Positions 32,181 to 41,224 are shown, counted from the first letter of the stretch. The stretch: 56,224 nucleotides of DNA from an uncultured Actinomycetes bacterium (GCA_937927725.1 CALBSE010000055.1:1-56224), one strand, 5' to 3'. Numbers and translations are program-made. The notes: generated by a model from the sequence alone, not told the origin.

Positions 32181-32213
32181 CACCACCTCGGGACTAGCGT
32201 TCCCGAGGTGGTG
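32181..32213 (+). terminator. 13-bp-stem hairpin after clpB, with a -10 in its loop
   Basis: CACCACCTCGGGA (32181-32193) and TCCCGAGGTGGTG (32201-32213) are perfect complements around CTAGCGT. It lies 15 bp after the clpB stop and could end that transcript, although no U-tract follows. The loop contains TAGCGT, the candidate -10 for the next gene. Confidence 0.55.
32195..32200 (+). promoter_or_regulatory. Candidate -10 for GT-C-like gene 1 (leaderless)
   Basis: TAGCGT, 7 nt before GTG 32208. The same hexamer with the same spacing precedes the paralogue at 34210, and the surrounding bases (GGACTAGCGTT) match. Confidence 0.5.
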
Positions 32214-34178
32214 ACATCCGGTGAAGTAACGAACGCCTCATCCGATGTCATCGATTCGGGGCGTCTTTCGAAGGCAGAGCGGAAGTGCGCGCGCATCGGT
32301 GCGCTTGTTGGCGTCCTCTTTTTTCTACTCCTCGCAACATGGGGCCAGCCATGGCAGTTGTTCGACAAGGGCCCATTTTCGACGGATTTCTATGACGCGC
32401 AAGCCCGATCGATGGTGCACGGGCATCTGGATATCCCCGCAGACGTCGCTCGAGTCGAAGGGGTTGTGGTCGACGGAAAAGTTCAGATCTATTTCGGCGT
32501 CGGCCCCGCCTTGATTCGAGCTCCGCTCACTGGGTGGACCACGTTCTTTGATCGTCGACTTTCGATTTTGAGCATGTCGGTTGCCGCCGGTGTGCTTGGA
32601 ATGGCAACGGCGCGTCTTCTCAAACGGGCCCGCACTCTTGTCATCGATGCACCAACAGGAAGACCCTGGTGGTTCGGGCTTCTCGCAGCCGGGTCGATCC
32701 TCTGCACGCCAGTGCTGTTTTTGGCATCGCGAGGCATGGTGTACCACGAGGCAGTTATCTGGGGATGTGCGGCTGCAGTCGCTGGACTCGATCTTGTTCT
32801 CCGTTGGTGGAGAGATCCGACACGACGCCACTTCGTCGAGGCCGTTCTGGTTGCAACATTCGCGATGGCCTGTCGGCCGACGTCAGGAATGTCGCCTGCA
32901 ATTGCAATCGGGATTTTCGGACTCATTTTGGCCTGGCGAAAGAAGTGGTCGAATGCAGCAGTTGTGATCGGTGGAGCCGTCGTCGCTCTTTTCGGTTTTG
33001 TGGCATTCAACTGGCTCCGTTTTCGCTCACTCACTACGCCAAGTTTTTCGGGCCAAGTCTGGACACTGCAGAACCAAGGTCGACAGGAGTTTCTCAAGGC
33101 GAACGGCGGTAACCCTGTTGGCTTCCAGTTTGTTCCGACGACGTTCGCTCAATATTTCTCACCCATAGCGATTGGTTGGCAGCGTTTCTTCCCGTTCGTG
33201 AACTTTGGATCACGTGCCACGCCAGTTGGCGATGTGGTCTTCGACGGGATCAAGCCGACGGGCTCCATTGAGTTTGGTGCTCCGGTGTTTTTTGTCCTTG
33301 CGATCATCGGGAGCTGGTGGACCGTGGTTCGCGACCGATCGCGCGAGTGGTCGGTTCTGGCACTTGCTTCAATCGTCGCGTTCATTCCGACATTGATGTT
33401 TGGAAACATTGTTCATCGCTATTTGGTTGATTTCGTTCCAGCTGTTTTGATCTTGGCTTGCCCTGCTGTTTGGGTTGTAATGAAGCGCCTCCAACGATGG
33501 AACGAGCCTGCGCGGAAATCAGTCTTGGTGGTGACGGCTGTCGTTGCCCTTCTCGGTGCGTTGGTGCAGACGGGATTCGCACTAGAGACCCGAGCTTTCG
33601 TGTTGCGTCCAGCCGAATCTGAAGCGCAGGCGTTTGTGGACTTCCAAAACATGATCGATCGACAACTCTTTGATGGCCCGCCGCCGTTACTCCAACATGT
33701 GAATGGCGATGTACTTCCTACTGAAGGAATCTCTGACGGCTCGTTAGTCATTCTCGATGACTGTGCTGGCTTGTATCGATTTAATGGAGATAACTGGCAG
33801 GTCCTAGAGCGCAAGCCCGAAGGTGGGCGCCGCTTCATCGTTACGGGCAGCATTAATGAGGTTCAGAAACCGATCCTTCAAGGATCTCGCTGGACACTCA
33901 GCGGTCGCCGGACGCCCGAGGGCGTGGTTTTCGTTTATGAATCAGCAAACGGCCGGCGCGACGAATCGCAACCGGTCCCGCTCCCAGAGGGCCCACTCAC
34001 ATTCGATGCGATAGCGGATCAAGCACAAATTTCTACGATCTCGCTTACGTATGAGGGTTCCCTTGTCTTTACCGACTCGGCTCTGGGCGCTTCGAAGGCG
34101 CGACCAGGTCCTGGTTGGACATCGACTCCTGGATCGGCACCGGTCTGCGAATCACTCCTCGCCCGACTTGAGAACTAA
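32208..34178 (+). CDS. GT-C-like polytopic membrane protein, copy 1
   Basis: A 656-residue membrane protein with about ten TM helices in residues ~30-470 and a C-terminal external domain (~470-656). The first external loop carries FDKGPFSTDFYDAQARS and GVVVDGKVQIYFGVGPALIR. An acidic residue in this loop after TM1 is the catalytic pattern of GT-C glycosyltransferases using lipid-linked sugars, so an envelope glycosyltransferase is inferred. No exact family recognised. I chose GTG 32208 (GTG 32211 also possible) from the -10 shared with the paralogue; the in-frame codon at 32175 would place the hairpin inside the coding region. Confidence 0.6.
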   Translation: MVTSGEVTNASSDVIDSGRLSKAERKCARIGALVGVLFFLLLATWGQPWQLFDKGPFSTDFYDAQARSMVHGHLDIPADVARVEGVVVDGKVQIYFGVGPALIRAPLTGWTTFFDRRLSILSMSVAAGVLGMATARLLKRARTLVIDAPTGRPWWFGLLAAGSILCTPVLFLASRGMVYHEAVIWGCAAAVAGLDLVLRWWRDPTRRHFVEAVLVATFAMACRPTSGMSPAIAIGIFGLILAWRKKWSNAAVVIGGAVVALFGFVAFNWLRFRSLTTPSFSGQVWTLQNQGRQEFLKANGGNPVGFQFVPTTFAQYFSPIAIGWQRFFPFVNFGSRATPVGDVVFDGIKPTGSIEFGAPVFFVLAIIGSWWTVVRDRSREWSVLALASIVAFIPTLMFGNIVHRYLVDFVPAVLILACPAVWVVMKRLQRWNEPARKSVLVVTAVVALLGALVQTGFALETRAFVLRPAESEAQAFVDFQNMIDRQLFDGPPPLLQHVNGDVLPTEGISDGSLVILDDCAGLYRFNGDNWQVLERKPEGGRRFIVTGSINEVQKPILQGSRWTLSGRRTPEGVVFVYESANGRRDESQPVPLPEGPLTFDAIADQAQISTISLTYEGSLVFTDSALGASKARPGPGWTSTPGSAPVCESLLARLEN

Positions 34179-34196
34179 CTCGAACGACGCTCGGAC

Positions 34197-34202
34197 TAGC
34201 GT
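34197..34202 (+). promoter_or_regulatory. Candidate -10 for GT-C-like gene 2 (leaderless)
   Basis: TAGCGT, 7 nt before GTG 34210, in the same local sequence as at 32195 but without the flanking hairpin. Confidence 0.45.
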
Positions 34203-34209
34203 TTCGGAG

Positions 34210-36195
34210 GTGGTGGCACCGGTCGCAGATGTCGAGAACTCGGTTGCCGAGAGCGACGCCGGGCGGCTAACGAAGGACGAACGCAAATGGGCTCGGGTCG
34301 GCACGCTCACTGCCGTTGTCGTCTTTTGGTTGATCGCGACCTGCCTGCAGCCTTGGCACCTATTCGACAAGGGCCCCTACACGACCGACTTTTACGACGC
34401 GCAGGCCCGGTCGCTGACGCATGGACATCTCAATGTCCCCGCAAACGTTGCTGGCATTGAGGGTTTCGAAATTGACGGTAAGACCCAGATCTATTTCGGC
34501 ATCGGACCGGCGATCATGCGGTTGCCGTTCTCCGGAGTTTCCAGCGTCTTCGACCGACGCCTCTCGTTACTGAGCGAACTACTCGCGCTGAGCGTGCTCG
34601 GTCTCGCAGCGGCGCGATTGCTCAAGCGAGCCAAGTCGTTGGTAACGAACGCACCCGATGGCGCGGCGTGGTGGTTCGGCGCGTTCGCCGTTGTGGCCAC
34701 ACTTGGAACACCGCTGTTGTTCTTCACGTCGCGCGCGCTCGTGTATCACGAGGCCGAACTTTGGGGAGCAGCAGCGGGTCTCGCGGGACTCGATCTCGTC
34801 ATTCGTTGGTGGCGAGTGCCGACACGGCGACACCTCATCGAAGCAGTAGCGCTGGCTGCTTTTGCGCTTTCGTGCCGACCATCGTCGGGAGCAGGACCTG
34901 CATTGGCACTTGGCCTCTTTGGGCTTGCGCTTGCATGGAAACGGGAGTGGCGCCGCTCGTTGGTTGTTCTCGTCGCCGCGATGATTCCGTTTCTCGGCTT
35001 CGCACTCGTGAACTGGCTGCGCTTTCGTTCCGCTTCCGACGTTCCCTTCCCTTTGCAGGTCTTTTCAAAGTTCAACACCGAACGTCAGGCGGCACTCGCG
35101 GCCAACAACGGAAGTCTTTTCGGACTGAAGTTTGTTCCCACGAATGTTGCCCGGTACTTCTCGCCCTTCGCGTTTCAGTGGGATCGTCTGTTTCCGTTTG
35201 TGACCTGGCCAGCCAAGGCCACGGTCATCGGAAATGCTCGTTTCGACACGATTGATCACACCGGCTCATTCCCCACAAGTGCGCCAGTGCTTTTTCTCTT
35301 TGGTTTGGTTGGCGCGTGGTGGACGATTGTTCGCGACAGGTCCCGTCAGTGGTCGGCAATTGCCCTCGCCGCGATCGTGGCAACGACGAGCACGTTTACC
35401 TTTGGCTACCTCGCCCATCGCTACCTTGCCGATTTGGTTCCGGTCTTTGTTGTGCTTGCCGCGCCGGGTGTTTGGCTCGTCGCTCGACAGGTAACGTCGT
35501 GGCGGCGATGGATTCGTCGAAGCGCTGTTGTGGCGATGACGTTGCTGTTCGCCTTCGGTTTCTGGAATCAACTCGGTCTCGCCATTACTGCAAGAGCTTT
35601 CTCAATTCTTCCGAGTGAATCGGGTGCTCGTTCGTTTGCTGATTTCCAATACGAAATTGACGACATGTACTTCGGTGGCGCCGCGCCAGCGGTGATCTAC
35701 AGCGAAGATGGGCAACTTCCCTCGGGTGTTGCTCCGGGAACGATTGTGATCATGGGCGATTGCGACGCGGTGTACCGGACGGATGGATACGGCTGGGGCC
35801 CGCTTGAACGCAGAATCGGCTCCATCTACGGCTACCGACTCACAGGAACTATTGACAGCGCAGATCAAGTGATTCTGTCGAATCCTGATTGGAACGTGCA
35901 TGCAGAGCGTACGAATGAAGGGGTCGTGTTTCGGTGGGAGTACGGAAACGGAAACGTCGAAGAGTCTGCACCGGTGAGATTTGCCGATGGACCAGTGACG
36001 ATCGACATCGTCTTTGATCCACTTCCGCTCGGATCGGGCCGTGTGGTGGCGAACGGAACGAGCGTGGTTGGTGCTCCAGTCAGAAACACTTCCGACTCTG
36101 TCGTGAATCCGGAGTGGAAGTCATCTGCACGTGGTTCTGCGTCGTTCTGCCAGAAACTTGTTGCTCGTCGCCCTAACGATTCCAGGCCGACATAG
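34210..36195 (+). CDS. GT-C-like polytopic membrane protein, copy 2
   Basis: A 661-residue paralogue of the preceding gene, with the same layout and first-loop motifs (FDKGPYTTDFYDAQARS, EIDGKTQIYFGIGPAIMR). Shared stretches continue through the TM region (GDARFD/GNARFD-type loops, HRYLADLVPVFVVLA) and the external domain (GTIVIMGDCDAVYRTDGYGW). A tandem duplication is clear. The role is inferred from the GT-C-like layout and the UbiA neighbour. GTG 34210 (or 34213) fits the repeated promoter. The 3' end overlaps the converging UbiA-family gene by 23 bp. Confidence 0.6.
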   Translation: MVAPVADVENSVAESDAGRLTKDERKWARVGTLTAVVVFWLIATCLQPWHLFDKGPYTTDFYDAQARSLTHGHLNVPANVAGIEGFEIDGKTQIYFGIGPAIMRLPFSGVSSVFDRRLSLLSELLALSVLGLAAARLLKRAKSLVTNAPDGAAWWFGAFAVVATLGTPLLFFTSRALVYHEAELWGAAAGLAGLDLVIRWWRVPTRRHLIEAVALAAFALSCRPSSGAGPALALGLFGLALAWKREWRRSLVVLVAAMIPFLGFALVNWLRFRSASDVPFPLQVFSKFNTERQAALAANNGSLFGLKFVPTNVARYFSPFAFQWDRLFPFVTWPAKATVIGNARFDTIDHTGSFPTSAPVLFLFGLVGAWWTIVRDRSRQWSAIALAAIVATTSTFTFGYLAHRYLADLVPVFVVLAAPGVWLVARQVTSWRRWIRRSAVVAMTLLFAFGFWNQLGLAITARAFSILPSESGARSFADFQYEIDDMYFGGAAPAVIYSEDGQLPSGVAPGTIVIMGDCDAVYRTDGYGWGPLERRIGSIYGYRLTGTIDSADQVILSNPDWNVHAERTNEGVVFRWEYGNGNVEESAPVRFADGPVTIDIVFDPLPLGSGRVVANGTSVVGAPVRNTSDSVVNPEWKSSARGSASFCQKLVARRPNDSRPT

Positions 36196-37141
36196 GGAAC
36201 ATGTCGACAAGCGCGGGAATGTTTACGAACAGCAGTACGACCATCAGCGCCGAACAACTGATGACGGCCGCCATAAGTCCTCGCTCTTTGTAAAGCTTCT
36301 CTGGATGTTCCACGGGGCTTGATGATTGAAACGCGAGCTTGAAATAGATCGCCATGATGAGCGCCACTAGTGGGAACGAAAGAATCAGTTCGATGCGATA
36401 GCGCTGAACGAATGCGCCGAAGAACAGCATTGCTGACGCCGCGTAGAACATGATCGAAACGAGCAAACGCTGTTCGGTGTAGACCGCGAATGATTTCCGA
36501 TAGCGAATCTGTTCTTCACGGCGATCGGCCATGTCGCGATATTCGGCGAATCGTTTGAGCCCCATGAAGAAGCAGCCGATCATCCAATAGGAGATGAGCA
36601 GCGAAACTGGCGGCACGGGGCTATTCGGAACGATGTACCAACCCACAAGCATGCGCAACGGGTTGTTAATCGACTCAGTTAGGACATCGAGATACGGAAC
36701 GTCCTTCGTGCGCAGCGGCGGGATGTTGTAGGCACATCCCGCAATCCACAGTCCGGCAAGCGAGAGTGTGAGCGGAACGCTGACAAGTGCGCCGAGGCCC
36801 AGACCGATAACCATCAACGCAATCCACTGGACGTAGGCGACCTTGATGTCGACTAAGCCCGAAGGCACCGGGCGATTCTTCTTGATGGGGTGGTGAAGAT
36901 CGAACGGCGCGTCGAGCACTTCGTTGATCACGTAATTGCTCGAGGCGATAAGGCAAACCGCGGCCATTCCGATGATGAAGTTCCGAAGGAGGCTCGACCA
37001 ATCGGTGCCCTGCTGGGAGCTAATCGCCACCACGATCCCGGGCAGAACAAAGACGTTCTTGAACCAGTGATCGACCCGCATAATCCGGATGTAGGGCATC
37101 AGGCGGCGAACACCGGTTGGGCGGGGGGTGACGGTTGTCAT
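36173..37141 (-). CDS. UbiA-family prenyltransferase, decaprenyl-phosphate phosphoribosyltransferase-like
   Basis: A 322-residue, about nine-TM protein. The first acidic motif is NEVLDAPFDLHHPIKKNRP; the second polar motif is KRFAEYRDMADRREEQIRYRKSF. Both resemble DPPR synthase (UbiA/Rv3806c), which moves phosphoribose from PRPP to polyprenyl phosphate for arabinan precursor supply. Other UbiA reactions are possible. I chose ATG 37141 because the protein starts there in relatives (MTTVTPRPTGV...RIMRVDHWFKNVFVL). It converges on the GT-C-like genes, in keeping with a shared envelope role. Confidence 0.78.
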   Translation of the reverse strand: MTTVTPRPTGVRRLMPYIRIMRVDHWFKNVFVLPGIVVAISSQQGTDWSSLLRNFIIGMAAVCLIASSNYVINEVLDAPFDLHHPIKKNRPVPSGLVDIKVAYVQWIALMVIGLGLGALVSVPLTLSLAGLWIAGCAYNIPPLRTKDVPYLDVLTESINNPLRMLVGWYIVPNSPVPPVSLLISYWMIGCFFMGLKRFAEYRDMADRREEQIRYRKSFAVYTEQRLLVSIMFYAASAMLFFGAFVQRYRIELILSFPLVALIMAIYFKLAFQSSSPVEHPEKLYKERGLMAAVISCSALMVVLLFVNIPALVDMFPMSAWNR

Positions 37142-37227
37142 CGGGCTGAGCCTAGACAGCGGGGTTTCATCGCTCGGCCGGTTTGGAGTCCATCGGAATC
37201 GGATGGGGCGGGTGAAACGCCAACGGG

Positions 37228-37233
37228 TAGTGT
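37228..37233 (+). promoter_or_regulatory. Candidate -10 for the purA operon
   Basis: TAGTGT about 38 nt before GTG 37271, giving a ~30-nt leader with TGAGGAG. Confidence 0.35.
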
Positions 37234-37270
37234 TTCCCGGTTCCCATGCAGTGCCATTGAGGAGTTCACC

Positions 37271-38551
37271 GTGCCAGCAACCGTCGTCGTCGGAACCCAG
37301 TGGGGTGACGAGGGGAAGGGCAAGTTCACCGACCTGTTCGCCCGCGATCAACATCTTGTCGTCCGCTACCAAGGCGGGCATAACGCGGGCCACACCCTTG
37401 TGGTCGATGGCGAGTCGTTCAAGCTCCAGTTGGTGCCGAGCGGCATCCTCTATCCGCACATCACGCCGGTTATTGGCAATGGCGTTGTGGTCGACCCTCG
37501 CGTGCTCATCGCGGAACTCGACATGCTCGAGTCCAAAGGTGTCGACACCTCAAAGCTCAAGATCAGCGGCAACGCGCATTTGATCCTCCCGTACCACCAG
37601 GAACTCGACAAGCTCACCGAGCGTCGCCTTGGCAAGAACAAGGTCGGCACGACCAAGCGCGGCATTGGACCGGCCTATGCCGACAAGGCAGCGCGAGTTG
37701 GTCTTCGGGTGCAGGATCTTCTCGACCCGAAGATCTTCCGCGAGAAGCTCGACGTTGCTCTCAAAGAGAAGAACGCGATCTTTGCGAAGGTCTTCAATCA
37801 ACTGCCGCTCGATGGCGATGCGATTGCGGCCGAATACCTTGATGTGTGTGCGCCACGCCTTGCACCGATGATCACCGATTCGGTGAATCTCATTCACGAA
37901 TCGCTCGAGGCGGGCGAAAACGTTCTGCTCGAAGGCGCGCAGGCCACGTTCCTTGATCTCGATCACGGCACGTACCCGTTCGTGACGTCATCGAATCCCG
38001 TTGCTGGTGGCGCGTGCACCGGCGCCGGTATCGGCCCTCGCTACATCGATCGCGTTGTTGGTATCGCGAAGGCGTACACAACTCGCGTTGGTTCCGGTCC
38101 ATTCCCCACCGAACTCACCGATGAAATCGGCGACGCGCTCATCGACATCGGCCATGAGTACGGCACGAACACCGGCCGTCGTCGCCGCACGGGTTGGTGC
38201 GACACAGTGATGTTGCGACATTCGGTTCGATTGAATTCGTTGTCGGAAATCGCGCTCACAAAACTCGATGTGTTCGACACCTTTGATTCCATCAAGGTGT
38301 GCATTGCGTATGAATTGAACGGCGAAACGTTCACGCATCTTCCGTATCACCAGTCGGTGTTGCACGAGGTCACGCCGGTGTATGCCGAGTTCCCCGGGTG
38401 GAAGTCCGACATCTCCGGCGTCACGTCGAAGGACCAACTTCCGAAGGAAGCGTTCGTGTACGTGTCGTTCCTGCAGGATCAGATTGGTGTTCCGATTGGT
38501 CTTGTTGGCGTTGGTCCCGGGCGCGATCAGTACTTGAACTTCAACGGCTGA
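37271..38551 (+). CDS. purA: Adenylosuccinate synthetase
   Basis: A 426-residue GTP-dependent enzyme joining IMP and aspartate to adenylosuccinate, the first AMP-specific step. Signatures: VGTQWGDEGKGKFTDL at the N-terminus, YQGGHNAGHT with the catalytic His, GTTKRGIGPAYADKAAR, QATFLDLDHGTYPFVTSSNP, and GRRRRTGWCD. The GTG at 37271 follows TGAGGAG by 6-7 nt. The TGA overlaps the purD ATG (TGATG), so purA-purD-purE form a coupled operon. Confidence 0.97.
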   Translation: MPATVVVGTQWGDEGKGKFTDLFARDQHLVVRYQGGHNAGHTLVVDGESFKLQLVPSGILYPHITPVIGNGVVVDPRVLIAELDMLESKGVDTSKLKISGNAHLILPYHQELDKLTERRLGKNKVGTTKRGIGPAYADKAARVGLRVQDLLDPKIFREKLDVALKEKNAIFAKVFNQLPLDGDAIAAEYLDVCAPRLAPMITDSVNLIHESLEAGENVLLEGAQATFLDLDHGTYPFVTSSNPVAGGACTGAGIGPRYIDRVVGIAKAYTTRVGSGPFPTELTDEIGDALIDIGHEYGTNTGRRRRTGWCDTVMLRHSVRLNSLSEIALTKLDVFDTFDSIKVCIAYELNGETFTHLPYHQSVLHEVTPVYAEFPGWKSDISGVTSKDQLPKEAFVYVSFLQDQIGVPIGLVGVGPGRDQYLNFNG

Positions 38552-39792
38552 TGAAGGTTTGCGTCGTTGGTTCCGGTGGTCGCGAGCACGCGCTCGCCAC
38601 GGTGCTGCGTCGCCATCATGAGGTTGTGGTGACACCCGGCAATCCCGGTATTCCCGGTTCCATCGCAGTACCCGCAACCGAGATTGATGCCGATCTCTAT
38701 GTGATCGGGCCGGAAGCGCCGCTCGTTGCGGGTCTTGCTGATGAACTGCGCGCAGCAGGAAAGTTGGTATTTGGTCCTGGTGCCGACGGTGCGCGTCTTG
38801 AAGGTTCGAAAGCGTGGATGAAAGAGGTTCTTGTAGCGGCCGGTGTTCCGACCGCACGCCATGGCACCTTCACCGAAGCCGAACCGGCATTCGCTTTCTT
38901 GGACACGCTTGATGGTTTGTATGTCGTGAAGACCGATGGACTTGCTGCAGGCAAGGGCGTCATCGTCACAGCATCGCTTGAAGAAGCTCGCGCCGCAGTT
39001 CTTGACTATCTCTCTGGCGATGCGTTCGGCGATGCCGGTCGCACGCTTGTGATCGAGGAAGGTCTCACGGGTCCCGAGGTTTCCGTTCTTGCGATTTGCG
39101 ATGGCACCACTGCAGTTGCGCTCGCGCCCGCCCAGGATTTCAAACGGGTTGGCGATGGCGACGCCGGCCCGAACACTGGCGGCATGGGCGCATACTCACC
39201 GGTTCCCGTTGCGGATCAATCAGTGATCGATGCCGTGATGAACGATGGCGTCCTGCCGACGCTCGCCTACCTGCGTTCGATTGGCATCGATTACCGCGGT
39301 GTTCTCTATGCCGGTCTCATGCTCACGCCGCATGGTCCGAAAATGCTCGAATACAACGTGCGTTTCGGCGATCCGGAGACGCAGGTTGTTCTTCCCCGAC
39401 TCACGAGCGATCTCGGTGAACTGCTTGCATCAGCCGCTGCTGGTCAACTCGGTGCGGCACCAACATTCGACAAAGGGGCAGCCGTCACTGTGGTGTGTGC
39501 AGCCGAGGGCTACCCGCGCGATCTGCGCACCGGCGATGTGATTGAAGGTCTCGAGGACGCACAATCGGTTGCTGGCGCCACTGTGTTCTGCGCTGGAGTT
39601 GGCGCCAATGCCGATGGCGAACTCGTTACTGCTGGCGGCCGAGTGCTCACGGTGACTGGTCAGGGTGCCAATCTGGCCGAAGCCCGGCAGACTGCGTACG
39701 TCGCCGTCAGCAAGATTTCTTGGCCTGGACTGCACCATCGCAACGACATTGCTTCGGCCGCTGCGGCCTTAAACCACGGAGGATCCCGATGA
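38551..39792 (+). CDS. purD: Phosphoribosylamine-glycine ligase (GAR synthetase)
   Basis: A 413-residue ATP-grasp enzyme, second step of purine synthesis (PRA + Gly + ATP to GAR). Signatures: MKVCVVGSGGREHALA, VIGPEAPLVAGLADELR, SKAWMKEVLVAAGVPTA, VVKTDGLAAGKGV, NTGGMGAYSP, EYNVRFGDPETQVVLPRL. The start overlaps purA by one base; the stop overlaps the purE ATG (ATGA). Confidence 0.97.
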   Translation: MKVCVVGSGGREHALATVLRRHHEVVVTPGNPGIPGSIAVPATEIDADLYVIGPEAPLVAGLADELRAAGKLVFGPGADGARLEGSKAWMKEVLVAAGVPTARHGTFTEAEPAFAFLDTLDGLYVVKTDGLAAGKGVIVTASLEEARAAVLDYLSGDAFGDAGRTLVIEEGLTGPEVSVLAICDGTTAVALAPAQDFKRVGDGDAGPNTGGMGAYSPVPVADQSVIDAVMNDGVLPTLAYLRSIGIDYRGVLYAGLMLTPHGPKMLEYNVRFGDPETQVVLPRLTSDLGELLASAAAGQLGAAPTFDKGAAVTVVCAAEGYPRDLRTGDVIEGLEDAQSVAGATVFCAGVGANADGELVTAGGRVLTVTGQGANLAEARQTAYVAVSKISWPGLHHRNDIASAAAALNHGGSR

Positions 39793-40238
39793 AGGTTGCT
39801 GTTCTTATGGGTTCGCCCAATGACCGCGAGAAGATGCAAGGCGCGGCCGACACGCTTGAAGCCTTCGGGATTCAGGCTGATGTGCACGTGATGTCCGCTC
39901 ATCGAAACCCGGCCGAGGTCACTGCGCTGGCCACGACAGCTCGCGAAAATGGTTACGTCGCTTTCATTTGTGGTGCGGGCATGGCCGCGCACTTGGCTGG
40001 CGTCGTTGCCGCACACACCACCCTTCCTGTCGTTGGCGTGCCGCTGTCGGGCGGTGCAATTAATGGCGTCGACGCGCTGTATTCCACGGTCCAGATGCCC
40101 CGCGGCATTCCGGTGGCCACCGTTGCAATCGATGGTTCGGTGAACGCGGCACTGCTCGTGGTCGAGATGCTCGCCATCACCGACACAGGCCTGCTGCAGA
40201 AGTTGCTCGAGGACCGCGCCCGCCGCGCCAATCCTTGA
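39789..40238 (+). CDS. purE: N5-carboxyaminoimidazole ribonucleotide mutase
   Basis: A 149-residue enzyme with MGSPNDREKMQGAADTLEAFGI, HVMSAHRNPAEV, ICGAGMAAHLAGVVAAHT, GVPLSGGAINGVDALYSTVQMPRGIPVATVAID. The SAHRNP motif fits class I PurE, which normally works with PurK (N5-CAIR synthetase); no purK is in the window. The last 12 codons (LLEDRARRANP plus stop) recur at 41951-41986. Translation is coupled to purD by ATGA. Confidence 0.95.
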   Translation: MKVAVLMGSPNDREKMQGAADTLEAFGIQADVHVMSAHRNPAEVTALATTARENGYVAFICGAGMAAHLAGVVAAHTTLPVVGVPLSGGAINGVDALYSTVQMPRGIPVATVAIDGSVNAALLVVEMLAITDTGLLQKLLEDRARRANP

Positions 40239-40328
40239 GCCGGACGTTTCGTCGCCTCTTGACCGGGCATGGCGAACTTCTTACAGTGACGTCTGTCACT
40301 TAGTGGGAGTGACTTTGGGGCGGAGGCT

Positions 40329-40460
40329 GTGGTTGTGGGGCGGAAGTTTCGGTGTGGTGTCGTTGGTGTTCTGACGTTGGCGGTCTTGGTGGTGGGTTTG
40401 CCGTTGGTGTTGGTGGTTGGGGGTGTGTCGTCAGCTGGTAAGGCGCAGCACTCACCGTGA
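40329..40460 (+). pseudogene. RHS-repeat protein, N-terminal signal-peptide fragment
   Basis: A 43-codon ORF from GTG 40329 encodes a basic start (VVVGRKFR) and a long hydrophobic core (VVGVLTLAVLVVGLPLVLVVGG) ending in SSAGKAQHSP. It looks like the Sec signal of a large secreted protein. It stops at TGA 40458-40460, and the RHS core continues in another frame from 40457, so most of the gene (usually well over 1000 codons) appears to have been deleted between the two. The idea that both belonged to one gene is inference. Confidence 0.5.
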
Positions 40461-41224
40461 GATCGACCGGCAACATCTGGTCCTACCCGAACCTCCACGG
40501 CGACATCACCTGCACCGCAAACCAAACCGGAACCAAGACCGGCACCACCGCCACCTACGACCCCAACGGCAACCAAACCGCCGGCACCAACCCCGACAAC
40601 GCCACCGGCAACTTCGACAGCCGGTGGCTCGGCCAACACCAACGCCCCACCGAAACCGAACCCACCCTCCAACCCACCATCGAAATGGGAGCCCGCCACT
40701 ACTCACCACGCCTCGGGCGATTCCTCCAAACCGACCCCATCACCGGAGGATCTGCCAACGCCTACACCTACGTCTTCGGCGACCCCAACAATGTGAGCGA
40801 CCTCACGGGACTGTGTGGTGAATGCTGGGCGTTTGCCGCGATTACCGCGCTATTCAACGGCAATCCCGAACAATTCGTGTGGGGGTTTGGGGAGGGCAGA
40901 TTCGAAATGCGTTCGAGCTTGGGGCCTACAGTCAGTCCTGGTGTCGCTCGACTTGAACCCAAAATTCCAAGCTATGTGAGGCCGAACTATGGCGACGGAA
41001 TTCGTGCGCCGGGTATCGACTGGAACAGGATGGGCCACGAAATTGAGACCGTTGCATACGGGGTAATCTATGCAGACGCGTGTTACGGAGGTGCTGCTGT
41101 TGGAGCTCTAGTCAGCCACGGTATCCCTGTACTAAGTGAAAGTTTAGGTGCCTTTCTTGGGTGTGGTGCCGGAGTAGTGGCTGCTTGGATGGGCTCAGAA
41201 CCAATTAGAAAGCCGGCGCCTTGA
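40457..41224 (+). CDS. RHS core fragment with unrecognised C-terminal (toxin-like) domain
   Basis: A 255-residue reading frame from GTG 40457. Residues 1-~119 are the end of an RHS-associated core: DPNGNQTAGTN, WLGQHQR, TIEMGARHYSPRLGRFLQTDPI, NAYTYVFGDPNNVSDLTGL. After that junction residues ~120-255 change character: CGECWAFAAITALFNG, then a Gly/Pro-containing part and a final hydrophobic stretch (GVIYADACYGGAAVGALV, GAFLGCGAGVVAAWMG). In polymorphic toxins the variable domain after the RHS junction is the effector. I do not recognise this one and see no nuclease motif; membrane activity is possible. It may be an orphan rhs-CT cassette or a decaying remnant. The stop overlaps the next start (TTGA). 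Confidence 0.65.
   Translation: MRSTGNIWSYPNLHGDITCTANQTGTKTGTTATYDPNGNQTAGTNPDNATGNFDSRWLGQHQRPTETEPTLQPTIEMGARHYSPRLGRFLQTDPITGGSANAYTYVFGDPNNVSDLTGLCGECWAFAAITALFNGNPEQFVWGFGEGRFEMRSSLGPTVSPGVARLEPKIPSYVRPNYGDGIRAPGIDWNRMGHEIETVAYGVIYADACYGGAAVGALVSHGIPVLSESLGAFLGCGAGVVAAWMGSEPIRKPAP

Noticed and set aside
37142..37270. Purine riboswitch or PurR-type box before purA
   Set aside because: No purine-riboswitch core or recognisable operator seen; only a -10-like TAGTGT and an SD.
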